The notes under the pieces are model-generated. The model had not been told where the DNA came from. It saw nothing but the letters and a program-made list of their open reading frames with translations, and did not search any database. A stretch of 64,000 nt of DNA, taken from contig JAQFVV010006449.1 in the NCBI GenBank assembly GCA_028023455.1, positions 666,812 through 730,811 of the forward strand. The letters are read 5' to 3'. Source of the DNA: Epiperipatus broadwayi. Taxonomy: Eukaryota; Onychophora; Udeonychophora; Euonychophora; Peripatidae. Made by a program: the position numbers and the translations under genes. Positions 1 to 13,724 of this stretch are shown here, piece by piece. The stretch's first letter is position 1, and each line of letters opens with the position of its first letter.

Positions 1-191
1 AACAAACCACTATAAGCAGTCCTTAAATCTACAGAAGTACTTTCGGTAAATTTAAAGATTGTTTATAGTGGTTGTTATCGTTGAATTTATTATTTTTGTT
101 GTGATTACAATTTTTTTTAATTAACGGACATTTTATATACATATAATTATCTGAACAAATATTTTTTTTGTTAATGACTTTTCTTTTACAG

Positions 192-367
192 GCAGTGAAA
201 ATTGGAGTAATGACCTATTGACTGTTACCTTGCCAATTGTTTCAAAATCTGAATGTGAATTTGTACTATCATATTATGATGAAATGTATTATCATGAGGA
301 TTATTTACTTTGTGCTGGATATTTTCAGAGGGGAAATATGCGGTATAGAGGAAAAAGTCCATGTGAG
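192..367 (+). CDS. S1 serine protease gene 1, penultimate exon (partial gene)
   Basis: This internal exon encodes part of the C-terminal barrel of a chymotrypsin-fold (peptidase S1) protease. Translation gives LTVTLPIVSKSEC, then LLCAGYF, then KSPCE at the exon end. The cysteines of SEC and LLCAG correspond to the C168-C182 disulfide in chymotrypsin numbering, and C of SPCE is C191. The acceptor AG is at 190-191 and the donor GT at 368-369. The exon enters in phase 1 and leaves in phase 0, directly before GDSGG in the next exon. The base of the S1 pocket (position 189, six residues before the catalytic Ser) reads Ser, which in the family suggests chymotrypsin-like rather than trypsin-like specificity. 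The His and Asp exons lie outside the window to the left. Probably a secreted digestive, immune or venom-type protease; the precise role is unknown. Confidence 0.85.
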
Positions 368-1484
368 GTATTATACATCTCTGTCAAATTTAATTATTTT
401 TTTATTATAATTAAGTAGAAGTATTTGAATAGGATATTTCAGTTTATATTCATCTGCCACTCCATCTTAAAAAGCTGATATACAAGATTGCATACATGCA
501 AAAATTATAGATTGTATATGTATAATTTGTACAGAATCAGCATTCAATGTGTGGGACAGACCATAATGCCCCACATATATTTACAATCAGTGCTCAGCTT
601 ATATTGAGATAGCAACTGTTGCATGCTGGTTCATATATTGGGAATCATCTATAATTTTTGCATGTGTGTTGTCTAGTGTATTTTTTGTTTAACATGGAGT
701 GAAGCATGAATATAGATGTACAATCTTAAGTTCAAGTCTTTCTACTTACTTATATAAGAGATATTCATTGTACTGAATGAATAGATTAATTTATTAGGTT
801 TAATAACTTTAATTGGAATTACACGTGGGTGAAACATTTTCTAAATATTTAACAATTTCTTATTTAATATTGATAATATTTTATTACTTTTTATTATATA
901 TTTACAACTATTCAATATCGATTTGGCATTTGTTATTTAATATTAACACAATTCATAAAACACAAGGCAACTATGCCAGCAATTTATTTCATTTTAACTA
1001 CAATTTCATTTGTGCAAAATATAATATCGATATATATTTTAATTGTATATTTGTTGTTGGGAAATAAATAGTAGGATTAGTAGATAACTATATCCGAATA
1101 ATTTTTTTTTAAAAGTCGAGAAAAATTAAAAGCTTTATTTAGAGAGACTAATGACCTTGTGGCTTGAATTTAATGTATAGAGAAAAGTATGCATGTATTT
1201 TATTTAAAATTATAGCATATGATTATGTAGAGGAGAAGGGGGATTGACTATTGTGTGCATTGTAACATTTCAAAATGTTGATTTATATTAGTTATAATAT
1301 TTGTAAATGAAAATGTTAATATGAATAAAAATTGAACCTGTCATAGATTGCATTTTTTTGACAGTTCTTTACAGGGGAATAGGTTTAAATTTTCAGGAAA
1401 TTATAAAGGATATTTGTACTAATAAGAATATGAACAAGTGGATCACTACTTAGTATTATGGATATGTGTGTGTATGAATGTGTG

Positions 1485-1486
<2 letters not shown>

Positions 1487-1534
<48 letters not shown>

Positions 1535-1541
1535 TATATAG
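1487..1541. repeat. (TA)n microsatellite
   Basis: TA dinucleotide tract with one phase slip near 1527, followed by a shorter tract near 1560-1576. Preceded by a (TG)-rich stretch. Confidence 0.9.
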
Positions 1542-2310
1542 CAGTGGTATATGAATATAGATATATATATATATATTTTTTTATCTTAGAAATTTAGGCA
1601 TTGTACTGTATATTATTTGATAGTATAATGTAAAAAAGAATTTATTTTGTATGGGTTTTACCAAAATTGGTTATTGTTTTCACTTCTCAATTTGATTTAA
1701 ATTTTTTTTAAAAAAAATATTTATTAAAAATCAGTTCTATAAAATACTGGCAATTATATTTTTTTTAAATTGAATATTTCTTGTAGATCAAAGTGGGTAG
1801 TGTTAAGATAAGAGTAGAAAATATTAGATAAATATAATAGGGACTAAAGTCAATAAACCAAAAACAATATTTAGGTTGTCTGAGGTATACTGAAAAGAGT
1901 CAGTGGGTAACAAAAAAGATAAAGCAAAACTTGCAGTGGCTTTTTTTAATAAAAGCTAGTGCAAATGAAGGGGTGAGGCTGATTGAAAATTCACTGCTCT
2001 GATGTTTTTTTTTTCAGATAACAGTTGAAAAAACTTAAGAAGATATAGTTATAACTTAATATGAAGGGCTAAAAAGAAATATAGATGGGTATACTGGTAC
2101 CTCATTCAAAATCAATGATGACAACGTTCTGTCATTGCAAAAATGTTTAGTACTTTATACCTCAATCTTCATATTTGGCTTTTAAAATTTTGTTTAAAAG
2201 AAGATATCTCAGGAACAAACATTTAATACTATGTCTTTTATCCATGGCTTAATTAAAACATCAATGAATAACTGGATTTTAATATTATTAATTACAGGTG
2301 TATTCAAAAC

Positions 2311-3296
<986 letters not shown>

Positions 3297-6200
3297 AATT
3301 TATGGACTAAAAATATGAAACCAAGCATCTGGATTTGAACCTGTGAATAAAAGTGTAAAAAAAAATGAAAGTAGCCTGCAGAACTATTTTTCAACAGTTT
3401 TGAATTATTGTGATTAAATATAATAATACCAATTATTAGTGTAGCTACAACCTGTATGAAAATATTTTATAAACTCCTATAATCATTAAAGTGAGATAAA
3501 TATACTGGGTTTGTCATGGTCAAGGAGCAAATAATGGTAAATAGTGTTTATGTACAATATGCGAGTATTTTTGGTTAAATTGATATTAATCTTGCAAAAT
3601 ATTCAAACATAGCTCTGAAAGAACCCAAAGAGACAATGCATAATATTTTATTTATTTATTTATTTTGCCTTTTTATTTATATATTTGTTATGTTTAGTAG
3701 ATAGTTAATACTCATACTTTAAAAAATGAAATGATTTTGACCCCATAAGAAACTATTGAAGTTTTAAAAAGCTGTTACTGTATAATAAAAATGAGAAAGC
3801 ATGAAAGTTTATATATTTGTCATTTGATAAAATTTTCAAATCAAAATTGTATGCCTATTATTAGATTTGTGAATTTCAATTGAATAGGCATTGTTGTACC
3901 TTAACAAGTTGATGCAGTCTGTTTTCATCATAAATCATGGATGAGTGTTGCTGGGTGCTTGACTTTTAAAATTAATGTAGTTCATAGATTTTATTCATGG
4001 TCAGTTAAAACTTATCATTTTGCATCAATACTATGATAACCCTGTGTGTATATGTGAAGCTTCCAATGTTGATTATTGATGAGATATAGTTATCAAACTA
4101 CCTTCAAGGGATATAGAGAGAATAGCTATCTCATAGTTTAATTACTTTGTATGCAGATATTGGAGATTGATGTCTTGATCCCAGTTCCACTTGCATGTAT
4201 TATCTAAGTAGGGAATTATTTATATAGTGTGGTAAAAATGTTTTGCATGCCTTTTAAAAGCAAATGTGCAGAGACTAATTCCTCACATAATACGTAGCCT
4301 CAGGAAGAAGACAATTCCCTGGTTTATGCTAACATTTGATAGTTAGAAATAATTTGTTTAATTTCCCTTACAAAGGCACTAATATGTGTATTTTGAAGTG
4401 ATGCATAATGATTTAGAATGTGTGCATGGTCTTTGCAAAGTAGTATAAATGTTCCTAAGGCAGGCTTAGTGTTATAATCAGTTGTATGTGTTGATGTGGG
4501 AGATGACAGAGAGTTCCTTTAATTTATACACTGGCTGATCTGTTGTCAAAGTTTATGAAAGGTAAAAATTAGACATCTTCAAGCTGTGGCCACATACTAG
4601 CTTATCTAGATGAAAACCATCTCCAGACTGATAACAGAATGATCATGAATGCAGGGGGATAGCAATGAATATTTAGTATGCATGGAAATAAAACTATTGT
4701 TTTAATATTTCAAACAATTACTTACAATTACTGAATAGTCAGAAAATTTAATTAATATTATTTTTACATAGAAAAAAAATATCTTATTGATTGTTGAAAA
4801 AGTTAAATTTATCGTTATTGTAGTGAAGTGGGCTAAGAAATTGAATAGACTGTTGGGTAAAACTTATGCTATAAAATCATTTATATTTAAATGCGGAATT
4901 CTAATTCCATGCTTAAGCACATTAACATTTAAGTTGAACTATGGGTCAAACAATGATTAAGTTTTAATTTTGAAATTTAAGTAATATGAAAGTATATATT
5001 ATTTTTTTGGTTTTTATTCTTCTTCTTTTTTTTATTATTATTATTATTATTAGAATAAATTCATGCTAGTCTGAAAACACAGTTAATATAAATTTCATTA
5101 CGAAAGAAATTTTTTATTTTTATTTTTACAAGGGATGTAACATTTGAGATTGTTGTGATATTACATATGAGTGTTTCTTTTATTATTTAAGTATAATAAA
5201 CATTTGTTAATGTTATAATTTTACATATGTGTCTTGTGTTTTGATATTTCGGATGTCTAGAACTTTACATTGCCTTATAAAATGTCCATTCTATATACTA
5301 CCATAACTAATTTTATAAACATGGTATAAATACAATGTGTTACTACCAGATCGCATTTAAATTTATAAATTGTCTTATATTTGTTGATTTCCATAATTCA
5401 TTTCCATAATTCACTGTTATAAAATATCAACCAAGAAAGGGTTTTGTAGGGGAAGAACGATAATTTCATGTGGATCAAAAAGATACCTGACTCATGAAAT
5501 GTTATAGATTTAAAAGATAGTAGTTAGTTTTGTCAATCAAATGATATGAAATAAAATAAAATAAGAAAAAATAGTCAATTCAGATATGTTAAACTTAGTT
5601 ATTGAGTTCGTTGTCATGTAATGAATATTAAGAGTAGACATAAAATCCCTTTTCTGCTTTTGGTATTTAATACAATTCCCAGTAGTAAACTCACATTAAA
5701 TTTTACTTTAGCAAGTTATGAAATCATATCCATGGATCGTAATGAGTTAGTAATAATTAATAATTGCACCTCACAAGCAGATCAAGACCTGGAGAAATTT
5801 GAGCACTTCGATCATTAAATTTAAAAGAACTAGCTTGGAAGGAAAATAGTGTAAATGCTAAAAATTGGGAAATACTACTCTGATAATAAAAAATAATCTG
5901 GAATTAATTGGAATAAAAAGTTCATTCCATTCTGGTAGGCATATAGGTGTGTTTAAGGAAATATGATTAAGAGTTGTCAGTTAAGAAGGAGAACATAACA
6001 CAGACATTTAGTGTTATATATTTGTGACTATTAAAAGTAATAGATGCTGAGAACGAAAATGATAGTAGTTGGGTTAAATGAGAAAGTTTGATAACATTTA
6101 TTTTATTTTACTTTAAATTAAACAATAATCTAATAGTATATATTATAAACATAAGTTATGAGTTCTTTGCAGCGATTACTGACTTATTTCTAGTCATTTA

Positions 6201-6993
6201 TATATTAGAAATATACATAACATTCTTGTGCTGACCATTAAAGATCATATGTCTATATAAAGTTGTGGAAAAAAATTGTCTATATTATTTTGTTAGTAGT
6301 AATATCTTATCATGAGAGTATTTACATTATTGTTATTAAGTTCACAATTAAGACCATATTAAATGAAATTAGATATATCGATGTTATATTTTTATGAAGA
6401 CATTTTCATTACTTTCTTCATTGTATCCTATAGTAATAAGCATGGATAATGATCTTTGATGGGCATTACAATTTCATAGTTACAATTTGGCGCCGGGGTA
6501 TACATAATCTTATTTGTCCTAGTATTAGGTAAACACACCAGCATTCCTTATTCGGTTACAGTATTATTTTCAATCGACTTGCATAAAGTTTAGGTTAGAA
6601 TATATATATATATATACACAAAAAAAATCACAATACAATATTATTTAATATTTGTGTCATTTTATGTTACCGAATCTGTATGTTTAATTGTCATGGTAGC
6701 ATGACAGATTGTGTATTATAAGTTTTATAGAGATATTTTTTAATATTTCCAATAAAATAAACTATATTTTTATTATTATTGTTTGCTAATTGAAAGCATA
6801 TGAAATATATTAAGGTTATTAAACACATTTTATATATCTAGTACGATGTTATATTTATAACAGGCATTAGGGAATCAACACTCCACTTTCCACGTATGCA
6901 ATGTATAAATTTATAATGCTAGATGAATACATCCATTTTCTAAATACTAGATATATGAAATTTTAAGGATTGAAAAAAATGCACAAAATGCTT

Positions 6994-7006
6994 ACACACA
7001 CACATG

Positions 7007-7048
<42 letters not shown>

Positions 7049-7050
7049 AT
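6994..7050. repeat. (CA)n-(TA)n compound microsatellite
   Basis: CA repeats, interrupted once by TG, pass directly into TA repeats. No coding content; the frame crossing it is repeat-derived. Confidence 0.85.
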
Positions 7051-9402
7051 TGTTTTAATAAAATTAAACCAAGTACAAATAACTATTTGTCTTTCATTGA
7101 TATAATACCATTGTTTAAACTAATAAAATTCATTAACCAAAACGTTGGCATAGAGATAACCTTTAAAGTCAACTCGTAGCCTAGCACCTAATACAAAAGA
7201 AATGAAATTAAAAATTCAATTATTCATCATTAAATGTAATTAACAATTATAGAATGTAAAAATCGTGAAAACAAAATGACATATGCAGTATATGCTACTG
7301 AAAGTTGATTCTGCTATAAATACTGAATCAAATTTTTTGTTAAGAATTCTACCTTTTGCAGATGTACTAGCTACTTTGTACTATAATTTTTACTATGTTT
7401 GAATATAGAATATTTATAAAAGATAGATCAATAAATTGAACTATTTTTTATTGAAGAAAAGTTTTATTAGACAACAAATTCAAAAATTACTCAAATAGAA
7501 GAGTAAATAAATTACTCTCTATTAATATTATTTGTATTTTCTAATTGAAATTACATATTTTTTATTAATTAAAAATCGCATAAAATCGTTCTAAATTTGA
7601 ATTCTGAAACAGATAAACTTTTTCAGAAAACATTTACATATGCAAACTAAGATTAATTTTAAAAAGATTATATCTATAAAAATGCATTGTGACTAAACAC
7701 TACTTGTTAAAGGATAGATAATGCTATTGTTTTAATGGAAGATAAATGTAATTGCTTATTCCTATTGAAATGTTTAATAGTTATATGAATTCCATTTATA
7801 TAATCTAAATGAAACTCCAATTGGTAATGAAATTATTTGTGGAAGACGATGTCAACATCATGCACAAAGAATGTCTAGGAACAATTGGATATCTTTCCAA
7901 TGATTGACCACCAAGGAATAAATACCTTTATTTTAATGAACATTACTTCTAAGCGTGGAAATGAATAGGATAGTAATATGAACTTTTCATTATATGGTGT
8001 CTTCATGAAGTGTCATTTAAACACATTTAATTTTATTTCCTTTGTTGGTAAAATCTTTGCGTTTGGTATAATTTTTCATGAAAGACTAAATGAAGATGAA
8101 TTGAAGATCATGAAGTCAAATACACTTTTTTTATATTTGATAAAATGTAGGTCTTCTATAAAAGCAATTTGACAGGGGTTTAAACTGATGTAGAAAACTA
8201 AACTTAATATGAAGATAAGACTTTATCATTCTTTATATTGGATTTATTTATAATATTGACAGAATATCGTTGTTACGAATTTAATTAACATGATAATGTT
8301 TGTTTGTTAGTAGTTGTGTAAATGACTAATATCACTTATGAAAGATTTTATATTTCTTAATGATGTCTGTACAGAATAATGGTCTCATGGAGTTGTAATT
8401 CTTTAATATGGATTTATAAAACCATATTATTATTTATTTGTATATGTATTAAATTAATAAATCATGTTGTGGAATCAAATAATTTTACATATATTTTTAA
8501 AACATATTATTTTATAAAGTAATAAACAATTAGTTGTTTTATATTAGTGATAGGAAGAAAAAATATTTAACATCTTTAAATATTGCTCAAAAACCTTTTA
8601 AATTGAGTAACGTATAATATATTCAGATTTGCCATTAATGTTTTTATAAAATAAAATTTTAAGAGTCACTCCCATTGGCTAATATGAAAGGTCATACATT
8701 GCAATTTGTTTATGTCAACTCTGCAACTTAAACTCTTTTGCATAGTATGAAAAAAAATTTTTTTCTATATATAATGTGTTACAATATTATTGTTTTCATA
8801 TTTACAAATTATTTTGATAACATTTAATAATATTATTAGCATGTATCAATAGTCTATTTTGTTAATATTATTTTAAATCAGTGTATTTAAATGACATGTA
8901 TGTTATGTCTAGTGCATACATATAGATACGCATCATTTTACCAGTATCAATCCCACAATACACTTCTTTTTTGCTATTGCAGTTTTATACCTGCAAATGA
9001 TTAAGGATAAAATTATTTATATTATTGCAATATACGAACATATGCATACTCGACATTATTTTTGAAATAATTATTTATAATAAGTTGTAAAGTATATATA
9101 CAAAAATAAAAGTGAATAAATCAAATAAAATATTTTCTTTAACTGTGTTCAATTATATATTTTTTATAATTAGTTGATTGCTTCTTACAAAAATGTCAGT
9201 TGATTGTTTTCTCAGTAACGGTGCTTTTTTTGTTTTGTTTTTTATGTAATTTGGGTATACAAAATTAATTATATTTTCCTGTAAAAACTAGCAACATTAG
9301 CTGTCAATTGAAAAAGTATTGAAAATATACAGCTATGTCTTGATATAAATACTAGTGTGATAAATAGCTGAAACTGAGATGGAAAAGTATAACACTAGTC
9401 AA

Positions 9403-9483
9403 GCATCGGTGGTCGAGAGGTCAGCGACAGCTGCTTTACAAGCAGTTGTCCCGGGTTAGCGGGTTCACATCCCGGCTGATGCT
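9403..9483 (+). tRNA. tRNA-Val(TAC)-like sequence in intron; SINE head or tRNA pseudogene
   Basis: A cloverleaf can be drawn. The 7-bp acceptor stem starts GCATCGG and ends CTGATGC with one G-T pair. The anticodon arm CTGC-TTTACAA-GCAG has TAC in the anticodon position. The T arm CGGG-TTCACAT-CCCG carries a B-box-like GGTTCACATCC. The D arm (TGGTCGAGAGGTCAGCG) is unusual and the variable region is long. ATGACAC and an A-run follow, which fits a retroposed SINE. A related sequence lies at the same intronic position in the minus-strand paralogue, so it predates the gene duplication. I favour a tRNA-derived SINE or pseudogene over a working tRNA. Confidence 0.55.
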
Positions 9484-9740
9484 ATGACACATGAAAAAAA
9501 AAGTATAACACTAAAACAGTTTGAAATATAGTTAAGATCAAAGTGACATTTGCAAAAAAGTTAGAAAAGTACTGAGAAAAAAAGAAATAAAAAAAATCAA
9601 AACATTTTATTTAAAAATTGATAGTGATTTTATACAGGTTGTATTTAAATGGTTCTTTATTGGTAAATAAAAAAAAAAAACATGGCTAAAATATCTAGCC
9701 GTATGTGATTTACAGGCATTGTTTTTTTTTTAAATTTTAG

Positions 9741-9905
9741 GGTGATTCAGGAGGTCCTCTCGTAGTCAAGATTAATGGTACAAATTATGTTGTTGCTGTG
9801 CATTACGGAAATGAAGGACAACGTGAAAAGTCTGTTGATCCTTCATTTTTTATAAAAATATATCCATTTCTTGGCTGGATACAAAATATCATGATGACAA
9901 ACTAG
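9741..9905 (+). CDS. S1 serine protease gene 1, last exon (catalytic Ser)
   Basis: The last exon of gene 1 opens with GDSGGPLV, the S1 family signature carrying the nucleophilic Ser195. It runs 54 codons to TAG at 9903-9905 and ends with the expected C-terminal helix region (FFIKIYPFLGWIQN). The acceptor AG is at 9739-9740, phase 0, matching the donor after base 367. The exon contains no cysteine. The usual C220 partner of C191 is replaced by Arg (GNEGQREKS), whereas the paralogue at 37.0 kb keeps a Cys there (GGDKRCENA). The C191-C220 disulfide is therefore probably missing. About 59% identical to the paralogous exon by hand alignment. Confidence 0.88.
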   Translation, partial: GDSGGPLVVKINGTNYVVAVHYGNEGQREKSVDPSFFIKIYPFLGWIQNIMMTN

Positions 9906-9962
9906 AGAACAATTGTATTATATTTTACTCTAAATGTATATTTTTATATTTTGTAAAATTGC

Positions 9963-9968
9963 AATAAA
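9963..9968 (+). promoter_or_regulatory. Polyadenylation signal AATAAA of protease gene 1
   Basis: AATAAA lies 58 bases after the stop codon. The paralogue has the same hexamer at the matching distance on the minus strand (36954-36959), which supports function. Confidence 0.6.
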
Positions 9969-10048
9969 CTATTTATATTGAAAGTAATATGTTGTTGACA
10001 TGTAAATATAGTTTTATGAATATTATTTCTACTACTACAACTACTATT

Positions 10049-10050
10049 AC

Positions 10051-10114
<64 letters not shown>

Positions 10115-10138
10115 TTTTTTTTTTTTTTTTTTTTTTAT
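10049..10138. repeat. (ATT)n tract followed by poly-T
   Basis: ATT repeats run into a T-run just downstream of the gene 1 3' end. Confidence 0.9.
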
Positions 10139-10349
10139 TTTTTCTTTAAAACTTTATGAATAAACAAAAGGTTAATTTATAACTATTTTACCACATCAAT
10201 GAATTAAGTCAGTATAAATAATTGAAAATTGTAATTGGGGTTAACAAAGACAAAGGATATATGTGTTACAAATTTAGTTTAATTATTTTCTTTAAAATAT
10301 ATACATCCAATTAGTTTTTGACTTTAAAGTTCTTAGTTCTTTTTTTATT

Positions 10350-11060
10350 AGTCTTTTTTTCTCTCTATAATTTTGACTGTTGTAATATTGACAATGCTGT
10401 GAATCTTTTGGGATACAATTTTTCATCCCTTAACGACTTTATTTGTTCCAGAATGTGTTTATGTTTCTTGATTATTGTTGTACATGAAGGAGATCTTGTA
10501 CACCATATGAAAACAATATAAAAGTACTTGCTCGAATATGTGGGTCTACCCTTAATAAATGATTGTAAAAATTTGAATGCACAATTTTTTTTTTCAATAT
10601 GGTATGATGACAATATTACAAATACTGGCATAAAAAGAAAATGTTTTGTGTCTCAGTTTCTCTAGACCAAACATATGTCTTTTATTTATAATCCTTCTAT
10701 ATCTAGCATATTGAGTATTGGTGATTGTGCATATAAGTATTTTTTGGGATACACCATATCGTAAGTAAGGAATGTTTGGGGGGTGTGGGGACGAAGCCTC
10801 AATTACAGAGCTTAAGTATTGAAGTATATGACGATTGACACTTTTCCCCCTTGTATTAAATATAATGGAAAGACTGATAAGGAAAGATGACAACTTTTTT
10901 ATCACTAAAGGCTAAAGCACAATACAGTACCCTATATTACTTTTGATGCAAAGTTAAAACTTTCTCTATCGTAGGAGATTAAAGAACCTGGAAACAGAGG
11001 GAACTATATAAATATTCTGCTAATAGAGGGTCTATATATAGACGAGGCTCCCAAGACAAG
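10350..11060 (-). other. Unassigned slightly GC-richer stretch with weak minus-strand frames
   Basis: Two adjoining minus-strand open frames (10594-10905, 103 codons; 10365-10631, 88 codons) lie in different frames. They cover a patch less AT-rich than its surroundings, including runs such as GGGGGGTGTGGGGACG. I recognise no domain. It could be a decayed mobile-element coding fragment or chance. Beyond it, 11060-11900 holds only AT-rich sequence with short (GTT)n and (CAT)n runs near 11170-11215. Confidence 0.2.
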
Positions 11061-11909
11061 GAAAACAAACTATATTCAGTGGATCACGGACTATATTTTT
11101 ATATTTCTGCAAACAATTACAAAAAAAATACACAAGTATTATAAATTTAGACAACATTAGTTGATTGTTTTGTTGTTGTTGTTGTTATCATCATCATCAT
11201 CATCATCATCATAATCATTAATTTTATTTTTGTTGTATTTGTTTTTTTGTTTGTTTTTTTTTGGATTCAATTATCATATATGAGTCACAATTACGATTTT
11301 TAAAAATATATAAACACTTCTGAAATAAATAGTAAAAAATTAAAAGATAATTATATTTTATTTAAAGTATTTATATCTGTAAAATTATCTAATACATATT
11401 CCCTATATTTAAAAACATTCACATTAATGAATTACCAATCCGATAATAAAAAATGGTGTTTCAATTCTTAATGATAAATATATATTACAAAACAACACAA
11501 ATATTTTAATATTAAGAAGAAGAAATAGGAAGAGAAATTATAAAAAATATTAAGTTAAAGATACAAGAATACGAAGAAGAAAAGAAGAATCAGTAGTAGT
11601 AATAATTATAATAATAAATTTATATGCAAATAATTGACTTCTTTATTATATACATGATTTTCTTTTGCTTTCTGCAAATATATATTGTAACTGTCAAGTT
11701 TGTACATTCGTATAACAGAATCAAGAGTCCTGGCAAAGAGACCAAATCTGATCAGTATAAAATGATGAGATATCTAGACTAACTCATTCACCCATGCTCC
11801 AGGACTAATACACTATGGTTGATATGCTTAAGAGTACATTTGCATGCTCTTTCTTCATGGCTGGCGTAGATAAGAGAGAGACAGGAAACTCAGGGGTTTA
11901 ACATATATA

Positions 11910-12652
11910 TTATAATGGTCGGGGATGTAGAGTCTTATTGTATCTGCCATACAGGGCGCCACCAGGCCAGTTGAACCTGGAATAATTATATAAGAGGCAG
12001 ATACACATTGTTAAACATTCCACTTTGTTTTATTTAAATATATTCATCATTATCCCATGTCACTAGCTCTAGGAGTAGCTGAGATATAAAGAAAAAAGAT
12101 TTACATTCTTAAAATATATTTTAATATCAAAAATAAATAAAATAAATCACTGCCAGTAATATTATGCAAAAATATTTATTTTCACACATATATAAACTTG
12201 AATTGGAGGAATAAACATTATTACTTTAATTTAGTTTGTATATTTATCATAATTAAATTTAAGTTTAGTTCACACAGATGGAGATTCTCATTTATGCATT
12301 TTAATCTTTTGATAGATGCAAATATGCTACATAGATTATGCACATAAAATTTACGAATCCATGCAGCAATTTACATCTAAGTTTAAATTTCAAGCTTTAA
12401 TATTTTAAAAACCAAATCAGCATGTACATGTATACATATATGCAACACAACTGTCCACCACTAATTATTCTAGTTCAATTATTATTAATTGGAATGTATA
12501 AAAAAGGTTATACTCTTCTTGAGTTCCTTAAGACCTCATCATTAGGTGTCACATTTACAAATGATGAACTTATATGGCTAGCTTAGGAAAATAACTTAAG
12601 ACACTCAACATAAGGTATCATATTTACCAATAAATGCCAAGTGTGAGATGTG

Positions 12653-12734
<82 letters not shown>

Positions 12735-13685
12735 ATCATTTAATTTAACTAACAATTATACTAATTAATTAGAAGAAATAAATTAATAGAAATGAGTGTT
12801 TTACGATTACATTTAAAATATTAATAAGTAATTTAACCTTCCATGTTGGTCAGATAAGAGTTCATGATTTAAACTTAGTTAGACCTTAATTGTTTAAGAT
12901 ATGATTTAAAGTTCATTTAATAAAAGTTCTATTATAATTAGAGTTCATAATTTATAGTTTATATGGTACATTTCAAGAACTCCTAGTTCCTTGTGCCAAT
13001 TCCCGCAAAGTCTTTTATTATTCATACTATATGTTCATTCTGTAGTTACAAACTAGAGGCAGCCTTAGCTGGTTTAATCCTGGAATTACTTTATTGCACT
13101 ACCCATATGATTCGGGGACTGCAATAGTGCCATTCATATTTCAACAGTCTCTTCATTTGAAAAAAAAACAAAAAGGTGAACTGTTCTTAATTTAAATTTT
13201 CTCTTTTTATATTCCTCCTTCGAATTCACTGACCTTGTTTTCCTGAGCTGGTAGTTTTCATTAGGATCTGAGTGTTGGTTGACCTTCCACAAGCTGCTAA
13301 TGCAATATTTTTTTAAAATGTTTCTCTCTTATCTGACCTTTAATTATAAATTTTTTCCCAGGGGCTCATTTACTTTATATTAATTAAACCAAACAATCAT
13401 TTCCATTTTGAGTTTTAACACAATAAAAAGTAATTTAATTATTGTACATTCTTAAAGATAGATTTTTATCTTTAAATCTTTAAGATTTTTCTTAAAATTT
13501 AGTTTTAAAATACTTTTTTTAATAAAGTTTTCATTTAATATTTTTCCATCTGTGAAATTTACATATATGTTTTTGCATGCTTTTGGTTCTCAATTTTAAT
13601 TCTGATTTTTATTTAATAACCTCATTTGTAAACATTTATACTTTAATTTTCTTTTTTAAAACTGATTTAATGGCACACATGCCAC

Positions 13686-13690
<5 letters not shown>
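11910..13690 (-). mobile_element. Non-coding TA-flanked element, copy A (inverted relative to 16.86-18.82 kb)
   Basis: The complement of this stretch aligns along its length with 16863-18815. Shared landmarks are a block with CATCTGTGTGAACT, GAGCTAGTGAC, GTATCTGCC, a (T)CTTATCTGACC block, and TGTACATTC with its AT-rich surroundings. One end begins TATAATGGTCGGGGATG, similar to the TGTAATGGAC start of copy B, so both ends resemble TGTAATGG-type inverted termini. TA repeats border it and also interrupt it (12654-12731). No coding frame. Probably a non-autonomous DNA transposon; the superfamily is not assigned. Confidence 0.5.
12654..12731. repeat. (TA)n microsatellite inside copy A
   Basis: Pure TA tract preceded by TGTGCAA. 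On the complement the boundary reads TATTGCACA. Confidence 0.9.

Positions 13691-13723
<33 letters not shown>
13687..13723. repeat. (TA)n microsatellite at the edge of copy A
   Basis: TA tract between GCCACAT and CTGTGACC. The stretch from here to 15.85 kb is AT-rich with no recognisable gene; a 22-bp direct duplication containing CTTTATCCCATGGTATA sits near 15630-15670. Confidence 0.9.

Positions 13724-13724
<1 letters not shown>

Larger units (their letters stand above)
8400..10140 (+). repeat. Segment shared with the paralogous gene 2 locus (inverted at ~41.05-36.84 kb)
   Basis: Read against the complement of 36.84-41.05 kb, this stretch aligns repeatedly. Examples are TATTAGTGATAGGAAGAAA near 8.55 kb, CATGTATCAATA near 8.84 kb, a block near 9.15 kb, the tRNA-like sequence at 9.4 kb, the last exon, and the 3' flank with its AATAAA. 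The partner is interrupted by about 2.6 kb of inserted DNA between its 37.83 and 40.47 kb. This is a gene-scale duplication placed tail to tail, not a transposon. The outer limits are uncertain because the AT-rich flanks have diverged. Confidence 0.75.
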
